Assembly: GCA_016787415.1 (NCBI GenBank) | Contig: JAEUUT010000062.1 | Coordinates: 16,095 to 80,094 of the forward strand | Length of the DNA stretch: 64,000 nucleotides | Direction of reading: 5' to 3' | DNA from: Saprospiraceae bacterium | GTDB lineage: Bacteria > Bacteroidota > Bacteroidia > Chitinophagales > Saprospiraceae | Shown: positions 1 to 8,024 of the stretch, piece after piece | Numbering within the stretch: the first letter of the stretch is position 1 | Layout: each line of letters begins with the position of its first letter | Program-made: the position numbers and the translations under genes | Notes under the pieces: model-generated | The model's input: only the letters and a program-made list of their open reading frames with translations | What the model was told of the DNA's origin: nothing | Database searches by the model: none

Positions 1-1772
1 ATGGTGTCCTTCAGGTAAGTAGCCGTAAAATCCTTGATCGGCATGGGCGACTGTTTCAGCAACAACACATTTTTGTTGAGGTCGTCGTTGTTGGCGCCTT
101 CAATGAGCCCGTCCATAGCAAATGAATTGGATGAAATCCAGGCTTTTCCAAGGCCCGTGCTCAATACGCCCAGCAGCAGTACCCCGAAGCCGAAGTGCGA
201 CACAGCCGAAGCCGCGAGTTTGATATTGCCCTTTGTTACAGAAATCAGGTAATCCAGGTTCGCCACTACTGCAAACATGCCCGCAAAAAGGAAAGCGTAC
301 AATTGCCAGGCACGTACATCGATCCAAAGGGTATTCAGCAGTGTAAGCGCCAGTGCGCCCGCAGCCGCAATACCCATGTGGATGGCAAATTTTCGGGAGA
401 CCAGTTTCCAGTTTCGTTCGCTGTACCGCATAAACTGGCCAATACCCGTCAGAAATCCGATAAATACTGCTATCCACAATTGGTAACGATTGTGATGTTC
501 TACCGGGTCTTTTAAGGCCGCGCCAATATAATCTGGTTTGAAAATCTGTACCAGTTTATTCCATACCGGAAGCGAAGTAGCGCCGGTAATCAGCAACGCT
601 GAGAACAACAACACCAGCGAGCCGATGAACATCCAGAATTCGCGGCTGGTAGCACTCTCCTCCCCTTTCACATCGGGAACCTCCTTGTATCGAACCAGCC
701 ACAGGGCAATGCTCAGCAAGGAAAATACCGCCATGAACAGGATCAGTTGTATGCCCAACCCCATTTCCGTAAAGGCATGCGCAGAAGTATCGCCCAGAAT
801 GCCGCTTCGGGTCAGGTAAGTGGAATACAGTACCAGTACGAATGTCAGCAGATAAAACGAGTACGTGCTTCGAATCGAAAAACCCGTTGACCGGGCTACG
901 AGATTGGTATGTATGCCCGCCACGAGTGTAAGCCAGGGCACCAGCGAAGTGTTTTCCACCGGGTCCCAAGCCCAGTAACCGGCAAAAGAAAGGGCTTCGT
1001 ATGCCCAGGCGCCGCCCATCAGGATACCCGTACCCAGCACAGCGCCCGAGAACAGCGACCAGTGTAATGCAGGCCGCAACCAGCCTTTGTGATCGCGCGT
1101 CCACAGTCCCGCAATGGCAAAAGCGAACGGCACTACCGTACTCGCAAAACCCAGAAACAGCGTTGGCGGGTGAATGGTCATCCAGTAGTTTTGCAGCAAG
1201 GGATTCAAACCGTTCCCCTTTATTTTTCCCAGATAATCAGCCTGGTTGAAAATGGGGGCATCCATCGCATCGCGCAGCAGGTCGAATGGACTGGCGCCCA
1301 GCCGGTAATCGCCGAAATAAAGCCCCAGGATCATACTGGCAATAAATGCTTCTGCAAGGGCTACTACGGTCAGTACAGGCGTTTCCCATTGGCCGCCGCG
1401 CAGCATCAGCACCATACCGAGTACGACATGCCAGAAACTCCACAACAGGAAACTACCCTGTTGTTCTTTCCAGAAAGCGGAAAAAATGTACTGCTTGGGC
1501 AGGTCGTCTGATATGTTGGACCAGGCGTACTGATATTCGTACATTTTGCCTGCCAGAATGTAAAACAGGGTGCCGATGATGCCTGCCAGTGCCAATCCGT
1601 GCAGCAAAAAGCCGAAACGGCCCAGGTTGCGCCAGCCCTCAAAAGCAGCCGTTTCTCTTTTTTGAGTAGCAAAAAAGTAGGAAAATGCAGCCAGTAAAGA
1701 GGCAACAAAAGAAAGAACTACGCAAAAGTGGCCCAGTTGGCCGGGAATCAGATGCTCGCCGATATATTCCAT
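1..1772 (-). CDS. ccmF: CcmF/CcsA-type cytochrome c heme lyase, 3' end outside window
   Basis: This multi-pass membrane protein would ligate heme to apocytochrome c on the periplasmic side. I translated 590 residues from an ATG at 1770-1772; the frame is open to the left edge, so the C-terminus is missing. Visible family features are the conserved stretch NPLLQNYWMTIHPP (residues 190-203, with His201) and the tryptophan-rich heme-handling motif at about 253-280 (GGAWAYEA, YWAWDPVENTSLVPW), followed by His288. Many hydrophobic segments surround these. A TAnnTTTG promoter box lies 30 bases upstream. The CcmE-like gene at 11840 is another System I component, although not adjacent. CcsA (System II) shares the WWD motif, but the NPLLQ..HPP block favours CcmF. 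Confidence 0.9.
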   Translation of the reverse strand, partial: MEYIGEHLIPGQLGHFCVVLSFVASLLAAFSYFFATQKRETAAFEGWRNLGRFGFLLHGLALAGIIGTLFYILAGKMYEYQYAWSNISDDLPKQYIFSAFWKEQQGSFLLWSFWHVVLGMVLMLRGGQWETPVLTVVALAEAFIASMILGLYFGDYRLGASPFDLLRDAMDAPIFNQADYLGKIKGNGLNPLLQNYWMTIHPPTLFLGFASTVVPFAFAIAGLWTRDHKGWLRPALHWSLFSGAVLGTGILMGGAWAYEALSFAGYWAWDPVENTSLVPWLTLVAGIHTNLVARSTGFSIRSTYSFYLLTFVLVLYSTYLTRSGILGDTSAHAFTEMGLGIQLILFMAVFSLLSIALWLVRYKEVPDVKGEESATSREFWMFIGSLVLLFSALLITGATSLPVWNKLVQIFKPDYIGAALKDPVEHHNRYQLWIAVFIGFLTGIGQFMRYSERNWKLVSRKFAIHMGIAAAGALALTLLNTLWIDVRAWQLYAFLFAGMFAVVANLDYLISVTKGNIKLAASAVSHFGFGVLLLGVLSTGLGKAWISSNSFAMDGLIEGANNDDLNKNVLLLKQSPMPIKDFTATYLKDT

Positions 1773-1801
1773 ACAATCATGTCTGTGTTGGGACAAGTGC
1801 G

Positions 1802-1809
1802 CAAAAGTA
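1802..1809 (-). promoter_or_regulatory. Bacteroidota -7 box (TACTTTTG) for ccmF
   Basis: The minus strand reads TACTTTTGCG, which matches the Bacteroidota sigma factor -7 consensus TAnnTTTG. It sits 30 bases before the ccmF ATG. The same box followed by GCG or GC recurs before many genes in this window. Confidence 0.5.
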
Positions 1810-1851
1810 GGTGTTTCACAAAAAATATCTTCCAACGAAGATTCAAACGGC

Positions 1852-1859
1852 TACTTTTG
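1852..1859 (+). promoter_or_regulatory. Bacteroidota -7 box (TACTTTTG) for the RlmK-like gene
   Basis: The box TACTTTTG lies inside the open frame of the methyltransferase. It argues that translation begins downstream of it, at the TTG at 1887, rather than at upstream ATG 1779 or GTG 1728. Confidence 0.4.
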
Positions 1860-1886
1860 GCCAGCAAAAAAGAATATTTCCAGATT

Positions 1887-2834
1887 TTGATACCAGATAC
1901 AGCCAAATTTGATGCCTTCCGCAACCGCCTGCTCAAGGTGTATCGCCACATCGGCAAATGGGCCCGCAAGCAGGATATTTCCTGTTTCAGGGTGTATGAC
2001 GACGATATGCCCGATTTTCCGCTGGCCATCGACCGCTACGAATCCATTGCGCATGTGTCGGAATACGCCCGGCCACACGGTATGGAGCCCGACGACCATG
2101 CAGCCTGGCTGGATGGATGTATTGCGGTGATCAGTGAGGTGCTGGAAATTTCTCCGGAACTGATTTACATGAAATTCCGCCAGCGCCAAAGCGGGCTACA
2201 GCAATATGAGCGCTTTGCACGTACCAATTCGGAATACATCGTTCGGGAAAACGGTCTTCGCTTCGTCATCAAACCTGCCGATTATCTCGATGTCGGACTT
2301 TTTCTCGACCATCGGAATACGCGTAAAATGGTGATGGAAGAAGCCCGTGGCAAGCAGGTGCTCAACTTGTTCGCCTACACCGGCTCATTTTCGGTATACG
2401 CCGCCGCCGGCGGGGCAGCAGGCACCCTTACCGTCGATATGAGCAATACATACCTGCAATGGGCTGATCGGAACATGACGCTCAACGACTTTACTGGCGA
2501 CGAACACCGTTTCCTGCAGGCTGATGTGTTACAATGGCTGCGCCAACCTACCGGCGAGCGCTTCGACCTGATTGTGCTCGATCCGCCTACTTTTTCCAAC
2601 AGCAAACGCATGTATGGTACGCTCGATGTTCAGCGCGATCATGTTGCATTGCTCGATATGGTGCTGCGCTTGTGCAAACCAGGTGGCACGGTTTACTTTT
2701 CTACCAACTACCGCAAATTTAAACTGGAGGAGGAAGGTATTCAGGCGACGTCCATTCAGGACATTACGAAGCAAACTATTCCGGCTGACTTCCGGAATGA
2801 GCGGATTCACAAGTGTTTCAAAATCAGGAAGTAG
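1887..2834 (+). CDS. RlmK-like class I SAM-dependent rRNA methyltransferase
   Basis: Predicted SAM-dependent methyltransferase resembling the C-terminal (RlmK) half of E. coli RlmKL, which makes m7G2069 in 23S rRNA. Family landmarks are FRNRLLKVYRHIGKWARKQ near the N-terminus, the YLDVGLFLDHR segment, the SAM-binding LNLFAYTGSFSV, the acidic VDMSNTYLQWA and the catalytic DPPTFSNSKR. No THUMP or RlmL half is present, so this is a stand-alone RlmK. The start is uncertain: the frame is open to GTG 1728 with an ATG at 1779, but both overlap the divergent ccmF promoter, and homology begins just after TTG 1887. The gene ends in TAG directly before a 49-bp inverted repeat. Confidence 0.82.
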   Translation: MIPDTAKFDAFRNRLLKVYRHIGKWARKQDISCFRVYDDDMPDFPLAIDRYESIAHVSEYARPHGMEPDDHAAWLDGCIAVISEVLEISPELIYMKFRQRQSGLQQYERFARTNSEYIVRENGLRFVIKPADYLDVGLFLDHRNTRKMVMEEARGKQVLNLFAYTGSFSVYAAAGGAAGTLTVDMSNTYLQWADRNMTLNDFTGDEHRFLQADVLQWLRQPTGERFDLIVLDPPTFSNSKRMYGTLDVQRDHVALLDMVLRLCKPGGTVYFSTNYRKFKLEEEGIQATSIQDITKQTIPADFRNERIHKCFKIRK

Positions 2835-2837
2835 ATC

Positions 2838-2969
2838 AATTTCCCGCAGAACTCGCAGATTTACCCGCAGAACTCGCAGAACGTAGCGTACACCTACTTA
2901 CATGGATAAAATTGTACACTCTACGTTCTGCGAGTTCTGCGGGTAAATCTGCGAGTTCTGCGGGAAATT
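2838..2969. repeat. Stop-anchored inverted repeat, 49-bp perfect arms, with apical core
   Basis: The arms at 2838-2886 and 2921-2969 are exact reverse complements over 49 bases. Each arm holds two copies of a 21-nt unit built on CGCAGAACTCGCAG. The apex carries CGTAGCGTACAC on the left and GTACACTCTACG on the right, the core also seen at 7921, 12298 and 55681. The element begins 3 bases after the stop of the methyltransferase and lies between convergent genes. Confidence 0.9.
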
Positions 2970-2993
2970 ACTCTACGGAAGCCACTCAACAGG

Positions 2994-3032
2994 AAATAAA
3001 AAACCGGGTTTCACCGTCAAGGCAAAACCCGG
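2994..3032 (-). terminator. Rho-independent terminator of the Spy-like gene
   Basis: An 8-bp stem (CCGGGTTT at 3004-3011, AAACCCGG at 3025-3032) is followed on the minus strand by TTTTTTATTT. It lies 40 bases past the stop of the minus-strand gene ending at 3072. Confidence 0.7.
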
Positions 3033-3071
3033 GGAATCAAAAAGATGCCAAAAATTGGTCGGTAATCAGGA

Positions 3072-3575
3072 TTAACGGTTGCCCGACTTTTCTTTATTGT
3101 CGTCGTTGCGCCCGTGCGACTCTCCGCCGTGGCGTTCGCCTTCGTGCGATTCACCGGAACGGCCTTTTTTCATATCCCCTTTTTTGGGGCGATGTGGTTT
3201 TTGTGCTTTTTTGGCATCGCGGCGCGCCATGATTTCGTCGTATTTAGCCGCTTGTTCAGAAGAAAGCGCAGCCTTGTGGGCGCGTCTTTGATCGTCTTTC
3301 AGGCGTTTGATTTCTTCGCGATTTTCCTGGCGGACACTTTTCGATTTCGTGCGGAAGTCATCGTCGGCAGTCTTAAACTTGGCTCTTTGCTCGGGTGTGA
3401 GTTTCAACTCGTCTTCCAGTTTTTGATCATGTTTTTTAGGTTTGGCTTGCGCGCCTGCCATACGCTCCTTGTTTTGTGGTGCAGGATTCGGGTCGCTTTG
3501 CGCCTGTGCAGTGGCAGAGAGGAAAAGGGCAAACAGCAGTACGGGAAACAATCGGATTGACATGTGCATTTTCAT
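3072..3575 (-). CDS. Spy/CpxP-like periplasmic protein with LTxxQ motifs
   Basis: Predicted periplasmic helical protein of 167 residues, possibly a chaperone or stress sensor of the Spy/CpxP type. It has an N-terminal signal peptide (hydrophobic stretch ending TAQAQ near residue 25; ATG at M5 is an alternative start). A highly charged helical body carries LTPEQRAKF at about residue 59 and the related LSSEQAAKY at about 104, matching the LTxxQ signature. The tail is low-complexity and rich in Lys, Gly, His and Glu, which could bind metal or be disordered. The gene is convergent with the methyltransferase and has its own terminator. The family assignment rests on motif and composition, so function is inferred. 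Confidence 0.7.
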   Translation of the reverse strand: MKMHMSIRLFPVLLFALFLSATAQAQSDPNPAPQNKERMAGAQAKPKKHDQKLEDELKLTPEQRAKFKTADDDFRTKSKSVRQENREEIKRLKDDQRRAHKAALSSEQAAKYDEIMARRDAKKAQKPHRPKKGDMKKGRSGESHEGERHGGESHGRNDDNKEKSGNR

Positions 3576-3728
3576 AATTAAAATTCCTTTTTTAATGGGA
3601 ACGGATATTTGACTTCAAAAAGTGGTTCAGGTTACCCGATACTTCTTTAAAGAAATCTTAAAGTTTTTAAAAAGCGCGGAACGTCTCCGGTTGGCAAGGC
3701 TTTTTATTTTTACTGCGAATGAAAACTG

Positions 3729-3736
3729 TACTTTTG
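3729..3736 (+). promoter_or_regulatory. Bacteroidota -7 box (TACTTTTG)
   Basis: TACTTTTGC lies 30 bases before the ATG of the lipoprotein gene at 3766, the same spacing seen for ccmF. Confidence 0.5.
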
Positions 3737-3765
3737 CAACGTCTTGTGAAAAAACACCTGATTGA

Positions 3766-4800
3766 ATGAGAAAATTATGGTTTCCGGGCCTGATGGTGGC
3801 CCTTTTGTGGAGCGCTTGCTCCAATGAGTTTGATGTGGCAGCCCCCTACAAAGACATACCTGTTGTATATGGCATCATATCTCCCGATGACACAGCGCAT
3901 TATATCCGCGTAGAGCGCGCATTTATCAATGCCGACTCGAGCGCATTTGAAGTGGCACAGATTGCCGATTCGATTTACTATGCCGAAGGCGCTATTTCCG
4001 TTTTCCTCGAACGGGTGAGCACGGGTCAGCGCTTCCAGTTGCAGCGTGTTGATGGCACATTTGAAGGCTACATTCGCGAACAGGGCACATTTGCCAACTT
4101 CCCCAACTGGCTTTACAAGGTAAAACCCACTCATCCGGGCGACATTGTCAAGCCCGGTGAAAAATACAAACTTGTCATCGAACGCGCCGACGGCCGCCCT
4201 GCTGTCACTGCCGAAACGACCGTTCCCAATACCCTCATGCTCGTGTCGCCCAACCCGGAAGCCATACCTCCACAGGTGGCCATTTATGGCAATTCAGTGT
4301 TGCTCGACTGGCGTACGAGTGCCAGCGGGGTGCTGTTTGATGTATATATGAAAATCAGGTATCGGGAAATCCAATCCAACGGAAATGTGACCCTCGACTC
4401 TATTCGCTGGAAAGTCGCCCGCAATGTCGTTCGTGAAAACACGCTCATTAGCGGTGGCGTGTACCGTGGCAAAACGACTTTCTCCCCACAGGCGTTTTAT
4501 TCAGCGCTGCTGGGGCATATTCAGGCGCCAGACAACGTGGTTTCACGCTATTTCAACGGTATCGACTTTGAAATACAGGGCGCTGGGCCGGAAATTGCAG
4601 ATTACCAGGAAAGCGAAGCCATCAACGCCGGCCTTACTGGCGCAGAAATTTCTACCCGCTATACCAACTTGTCGGAAGGCTACGGTATATTTACTGCGCG
4701 CAGAACCTGGCACTTCAACGATTTTGGTTTAAGGCCAGGCACTGTTGACTCCCTGAATGCAGATCCAACGCGCAAGGAGGTTTTGAAATTCAAGGGATAG
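3766..4800 (+). CDS. Bacteroidota lipoprotein of unknown function
   Basis: A 344-residue protein with a short hydrophobic leader ending in a lipobox-like LLWSAC, so probably acylated at Cys18 and anchored in a membrane. The mature part opens with FDVAAPYKDIPVVYG and is rich in beta-strand-like segments. Paired surface-protein-like domains seem likely, but I recognise no catalytic motif. It could be distantly related to DUF4249-type lipoproteins; I cannot confirm this. It has its own promoter box and is followed by a strong terminator, so it looks monocistronic. Confidence 0.75.
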   Translation: MRKLWFPGLMVALLWSACSNEFDVAAPYKDIPVVYGIISPDDTAHYIRVERAFINADSSAFEVAQIADSIYYAEGAISVFLERVSTGQRFQLQRVDGTFEGYIREQGTFANFPNWLYKVKPTHPGDIVKPGEKYKLVIERADGRPAVTAETTVPNTLMLVSPNPEAIPPQVAIYGNSVLLDWRTSASGVLFDVYMKIRYREIQSNGNVTLDSIRWKVARNVVRENTLISGGVYRGKTTFSPQAFYSALLGHIQAPDNVVSRYFNGIDFEIQGAGPEIADYQESEAINAGLTGAEISTRYTNLSEGYGIFTARRTWHFNDFGLRPGTVDSLNADPTRKEVLKFKG

Positions 4801-4931
4801 AGTATAAAAAAATTCATGACATGCTAACATTTTTGGCGGAAGAACGTTTTTGTTTTTCATTCATCGCCGTTGCATGACGACGGCTTTTGTTCCGACATGT
4901 TCATGGGATTATATAATTTGTTTTAAACAAG

Positions 4932-4962
4932 GCCGCACCAAAAGAGGTGCGGCTCTTTTTTT
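4932..4962 (+). terminator. Rho-independent terminator of the lipoprotein gene
   Basis: Perfect 8-bp stem GCCGCACC/GGTGCGGC with a 6-base loop, followed by TCTTTTTTT. A weaker GCCGT/ACGGC hairpin with TTTTGTT lies about 60 bases upstream, in the same 250-base gap. Confidence 0.85.
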
Positions 4963-5053
4963 GGGCACTCCTCATCTGTGCGGTCGTTTTTGACGCGCAG
5001 TCCGCGGATTGTCTTTTGCAATTTTGCCCTTACTTACACACCACCAATTTCCT

Positions 5054-5872
5054 ATGTCCGCAGTTACTGGCGAAGTCAAACGCGTTACCACCCACGTCAT
5101 CCAGGCCATGAAAAGCCGCGGTGAAAAAATTGCCATGCTTACGGCCTACGATTTTTCTATGGCTCGTATGCTTGATGAGGCAGGTATCGATATTCTTTTG
5201 GTAGGCGATTCGGCGTCCAATGTCATGGCAGGCCACGAAACCACGCTGCCAATTACACTCGATCAGATGATTTACCATGCCCAGTCGGTGGTGCGAGCCG
5301 TCACCCGTGCCATGGTAGTGGTGGATTTGCCCTTTGGCAGTTACCAGGCCAACTCCGAAATTGCCTTGTCGAGCGCTATCCGCATCATGAAAGAATCCGG
5401 CGCCCATGCCGTCAAACTGGAAGGTGGCGCTGAAGTGGAAGACTCGATCAAACGCATCCTGATGGCCGGAATTCCTGTAATGGGCCACCTGGGCCTCACG
5501 CCCCAAAGTATCTACAAGTTTGGTACCTACAGCGTGCGAGCCAAGGAAGAAGAAGAAGCGCAAAAACTCCGGGAAGACGCCAAATTGCTCGAATCGCTGG
5601 GGTGTTTTGCTATTGTGCTGGAAAAAATCCCCGCCAAACTCACCAAAATCGTATCGGAGAGCATCGAAATTCCCACCATTGGCATCGGCGCTGGAAAATA
5701 TGCCGACGGACAGGTGCTGGTAACACACGACATGCTGGGTATTACAAAAGATTTCAAACCCCGTTTTTTACGCCGTTACCTCGACCTGTTCGAAACGATC
5801 GGGAATGCGACACGACAATATGTTTCTGATGTGAAAAATAAAGAGTTTCCGAATGATTCGGAACAGTATTGA
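5054..5872 (+). CDS. panB: Ketopantoate hydroxymethyltransferase
   Basis: Cytoplasmic enzyme of pantothenate and CoA synthesis that transfers a hydroxymethyl group from 5,10-methylene-THF to alpha-ketoisovalerate. The 272-residue product has the expected family length. PanB signatures are visible in order: [10 protein letters not shown], the metal-binding [34 protein letters not shown] and IGIGAG. I chose ATG 5054; a TTG at 5009 in the same frame would add 15 non-homologous residues. The folD product at 23410 works in the same one-carbon pool. The stop is close to a promoter box for mltG. Confidence 0.95.
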   Translation: MSAVTGEVKRVTTHVIQAMKSRGEKIAMLTAYDFSMARMLDEAGIDILLVGDSASNVMAGHETTLPITLDQMIYHAQSVVRAVTRAMVVVDLPFGSYQANSEIALSSAIRIMKESGAHAVKLEGGAEVEDSIKRILMAGIPVMGHLGLTPQSIYKFGTYSVRAKEEEEAQKLREDAKLLESLGCFAIVLEKIPAKLTKIVSESIEIPTIGIGAGKYADGQVLVTHDMLGITKDFKPRFLRRYLDLFETIGNATRQYVSDVKNKEFPNDSEQY

Positions 5873-5884
5873 GCAGGTGGTTTT

Positions 5885-5892
5885 TACCTTTG
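5885..5892 (+). promoter_or_regulatory. Bacteroidota -7 box (TACCTTTG) for mltG
   Basis: TACCTTTGCGC matches TAnnTTTG and lies just after the panB stop. Possible starts of mltG follow at 5913 and 5970. Confidence 0.5.
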
Positions 5893-5969
5893 CGCACTTT
5901 TTTACGCCATATATGAAAAACATAAACCACGCGCTGCCTTCCCCCTCCGGCATACAATCACCTAATAAC

Positions 5970-7022
5970 ATGTCTCAACAAAAAACAGGTAATCGCACCC
6001 TCGTGTTCGGGGTGGTCATTGCTGCTATTGCCGTCGGGCTTTGGTTCGGCTGGCAGCCATTGAATGCTATTTATTTCTCAGGCGTGCCCAATGAAGTAGC
6101 CGATCCGTATGTATGTATTCCTACCGGCTCCAACTTTGATCAAGTGGTGGCCATTTTGAAAAAGCAGGGCATCATTAAAGATGAAGCAGGATTCCGCTGG
6201 CTGGCCGGACAAATGAACTACAAGAAAGATAAAATGCGTGCCTGCCGTTTTCAGATAAAACCAGGGTGGAATACACGCGAACTGATTCAACACCTTAGAA
6301 CCGGAGAGCAGGCGCCTGTAAAACTGGTGCTCAACAATGAACGCCTGCCGGAGGAAGTAGCAGGGGTAGTATCGCGTTTTATTGAAGCGGATTCGCTGAC
6401 CTTGCTCGCTACTTTCAGAAACCCCGCAGTGCTTGCCCAGTACAACTGGACGCCAGAAACCATGATTGCCGGTTTTATTCCCAATACCTATGAAATGTAC
6501 TGGAATACGGATGCAACCGGCTTCCTGCAACGCATGAAAAAGGAAAACAACGCATTCTGGGATAAAAACAACCGCCGCGCCAAAGCACAGGCACTCGGAC
6601 TAACTGAAACACAAGTGTATGTGCTGGCTTCCATTGTAGAACGCGAAACAAATTACAATCCTGAAAAAGCCACCATCGCGGGCGTATACCTGAATCGCCT
6701 GCGTGTGGGAATGAAATTGCAGGCAGACCCAACTTCTGTGTTCGCCACACGTGATTTCACAGCCCGCCGGGTTACGGAATACCATACCACCTTCGACTCG
6801 CCCTACAACACCTACATGTACAAAGGATTGCCGCCAGGCCCGATCAGTATGGCTTCTATCCCTACCCTCGACGCTGTGCTGAATGCTGAAAAACACAACT
6901 ACCTGTATTTCTGCGCCAAACCGGATGATACCGGCACCCACGCCTTTGCCGAAACTTTTGCAGCCCATAAAGTAAATGCCGAACGCTTTCAGAACTGGGT
7001 GCGACAAACGAGAGGGATTTGA
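5970..7022 (+). CDS. mltG: Endolytic murein transglycosylase MltG
   Basis: Inner-membrane lytic transglycosylase that cleaves nascent glycan strands and limits peptidoglycan chain length. The 350-residue product has one N-terminal membrane anchor (about residues 10-30), a LysM-like region and the YceG catalytic domain. The active-site segment LASIVERETNY contains the catalytic Glu, and the downstream LQADPTSVFA and SPYNTYMYKGLPPGPIS motifs are characteristic. The start is chosen at ATG 5970 because the short basic N-terminus then precedes the anchor; ATG 5913 is an alternative. The stop is followed within 10 bases by a heptamer repeat array. Confidence 0.93.
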   Translation: MSQQKTGNRTLVFGVVIAAIAVGLWFGWQPLNAIYFSGVPNEVADPYVCIPTGSNFDQVVAILKKQGIIKDEAGFRWLAGQMNYKKDKMRACRFQIKPGWNTRELIQHLRTGEQAPVKLVLNNERLPEEVAGVVSRFIEADSLTLLATFRNPAVLAQYNWTPETMIAGFIPNTYEMYWNTDATGFLQRMKKENNAFWDKNNRRAKAQALGLTETQVYVLASIVERETNYNPEKATIAGVYLNRLRVGMKLQADPTSVFATRDFTARRVTEYHTTFDSPYNTYMYKGLPPGPISMASIPTLDAVLNAEKHNYLYFCAKPDDTGTHAFAETFAAHKVNAERFQNWVRQTRGI

Positions 7023-7032
7023 CCTGTGGGAA

Positions 7033-7199
7033 TCCTAAGTCCACAGTCCTGAGTCCTGAGTCCTGAGTCCTAAGTCCTAAGTCCTAAGTCTTTAGAGGAT
7101 AATTGAAAACCTTTTGGTGTATTTTCAGTTAATCCGTGAAATTATTATGAGTACTCTAAAGACTTAGGACTCAGGACTGTGGACTCAGGACTTAGGACT
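7033..7199. repeat. Mirrored AGTCCTG/AGTCCTA heptamer arrays
   Basis: After mltG the plus strand reads three CTGAGTC and three CTAAGTC units, then TTTAGAG (to 7096). About 55 bases later the mirror begins: CTCTAAAGACTTAGGACT and further units to 7199. The inner 18 bases pair perfectly and the outer heptamers pair with a few mismatches. The second arm ends 40 bases before the SDR start, so the array fills the whole gap between these codirectional genes. Confidence 0.85.
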
Positions 7200-7238
7200 G
7201 ATCTACGGCGGTTTGTACAAGCAAATTTTACAATAAAT

Positions 7239-7886
7239 ATGAAATTACTTCTGGTTGGTATCGGTCCGGGAAACGGCATTTCGATAGCCAGGCGTTTCGG
7301 CCGTGAAGGATTTGAAATCCTTATGGTTGCTCGCAACGAAGACAAACTGAACAGTTACGTGGCCGAACTGGCACAGGCAGGTATAAAATCACAAGCCTAT
7401 ACGGCCGACATCGCCGATGCGGAATCGTTCGTACAAGTCCTGGAACGCATTGTGTCCGAGCACCCGGACATCGAGATATTACACTACAATGCGAGTTCGT
7501 ACAATCCGGCTACGCCTTCACAACTTGAATTGTCGGTATTGCTCAGCGACCTGAATATCAATGTAGTAGGCGCCCTTTTATCTGCCAAAGCCGTATTTCC
7601 GCAAATGAAAGAACGCGGCCATGGCACCCTCTTTTTCACAGGTGGCGGCACAGCGCTTCAAGCGCCCGCTATCCTGGCTTCGCTGGGTATGGGTAAGGCC
7701 GCCATGCGCAACCTGGTATTTACCATCGCACAAGAAGGATTGCCTTTGGGCATTCATGCGGCCACTGTGACCATCACCGGTATGGTCAAGGCAGGTACAC
7801 GTTTCGATCCCGATCTTATTGCCGATGAATTCTGGCGGCTGTATCAGTTGCCGAAGGAGAATTGGGAAACGGAGATAATGTGGTAA
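7239..7886 (+). CDS. Atypical short-chain dehydrogenase/reductase-fold protein
   Basis: Rossmann-fold SDR family protein of 215 residues. The dinucleotide-binding loop is GIGPGNGIS near the N-terminus, followed by ARNEDKL (a possible NADP-type basic residue), and NASS sits at the usual NAG position. The catalytic YxxxK is not canonical: the corresponding segment is LGMGKAAM, with Leu replacing Tyr, and the usual catalytic Ser region reads FFTGGGTA. The Lys is kept. It may bind cofactor without standard dehydrogenase chemistry, or use other residues. ATG 7239 is chosen because the longer frame runs into the repeat array. The substrate is unknown. Confidence 0.8.
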   Translation: MKLLLVGIGPGNGISIARRFGREGFEILMVARNEDKLNSYVAELAQAGIKSQAYTADIADAESFVQVLERIVSEHPDIEILHYNASSYNPATPSQLELSVLLSDLNINVVGALLSAKAVFPQMKERGHGTLFFTGGGTALQAPAILASLGMGKAAMRNLVFTIAQEGLPLGIHAATVTITGMVKAGTRFDPDLIADEFWRLYQLPKENWETEIMW

Positions 7887-7890
7887 AACG

Positions 7891-8024
7891 AGTCCTGAGT
7901 CGTAAGTCCTAAGTCCTGAGTCCGTAGAGTACACCTTGTATTTCTTGGCTTTGATACGTAGTAATACTAGGCATAATAAGGTGTACTCTACGGACTTAGG
8001 ACTTAGGACTTACGACTCAGGACT
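7891..8024. repeat. Stop-anchored inverted repeat of AGTCCTGA heptamers with core
   Basis: The arms 7891-7937 and 7978-8024 are reverse complements over 47 bases with one mismatch. They consist of GAGTCCT/AAGTCCT units including a variant GTAAGTC that is mirrored in both arms. The apex is CGTAGAGTACACC / GGTGTACTCTACG. It lies between convergent genes. The right arm supplies the final AAG-TCC-TGA of the minus-strand regulator gene. Confidence 0.92.

Noticed and set aside
2838..2969. Terminal inverted repeats of a mobile element
   Set aside because: Only 34 bases lie between the arms, there is no transposase and no evident target duplication; the arms form a hairpin, not element ends.
2813..3232. 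Plus-strand ORF across the 49-bp inverted repeat
   Set aside because: It translates the repeat (AELADLPAELAE) and the antisense of the Spy-like gene; not a real protein.
5030..5728. Minus-strand ORF of 232 codons opposite panB
   Set aside because: Shadow of panB with atypical composition and no promoter or motif.
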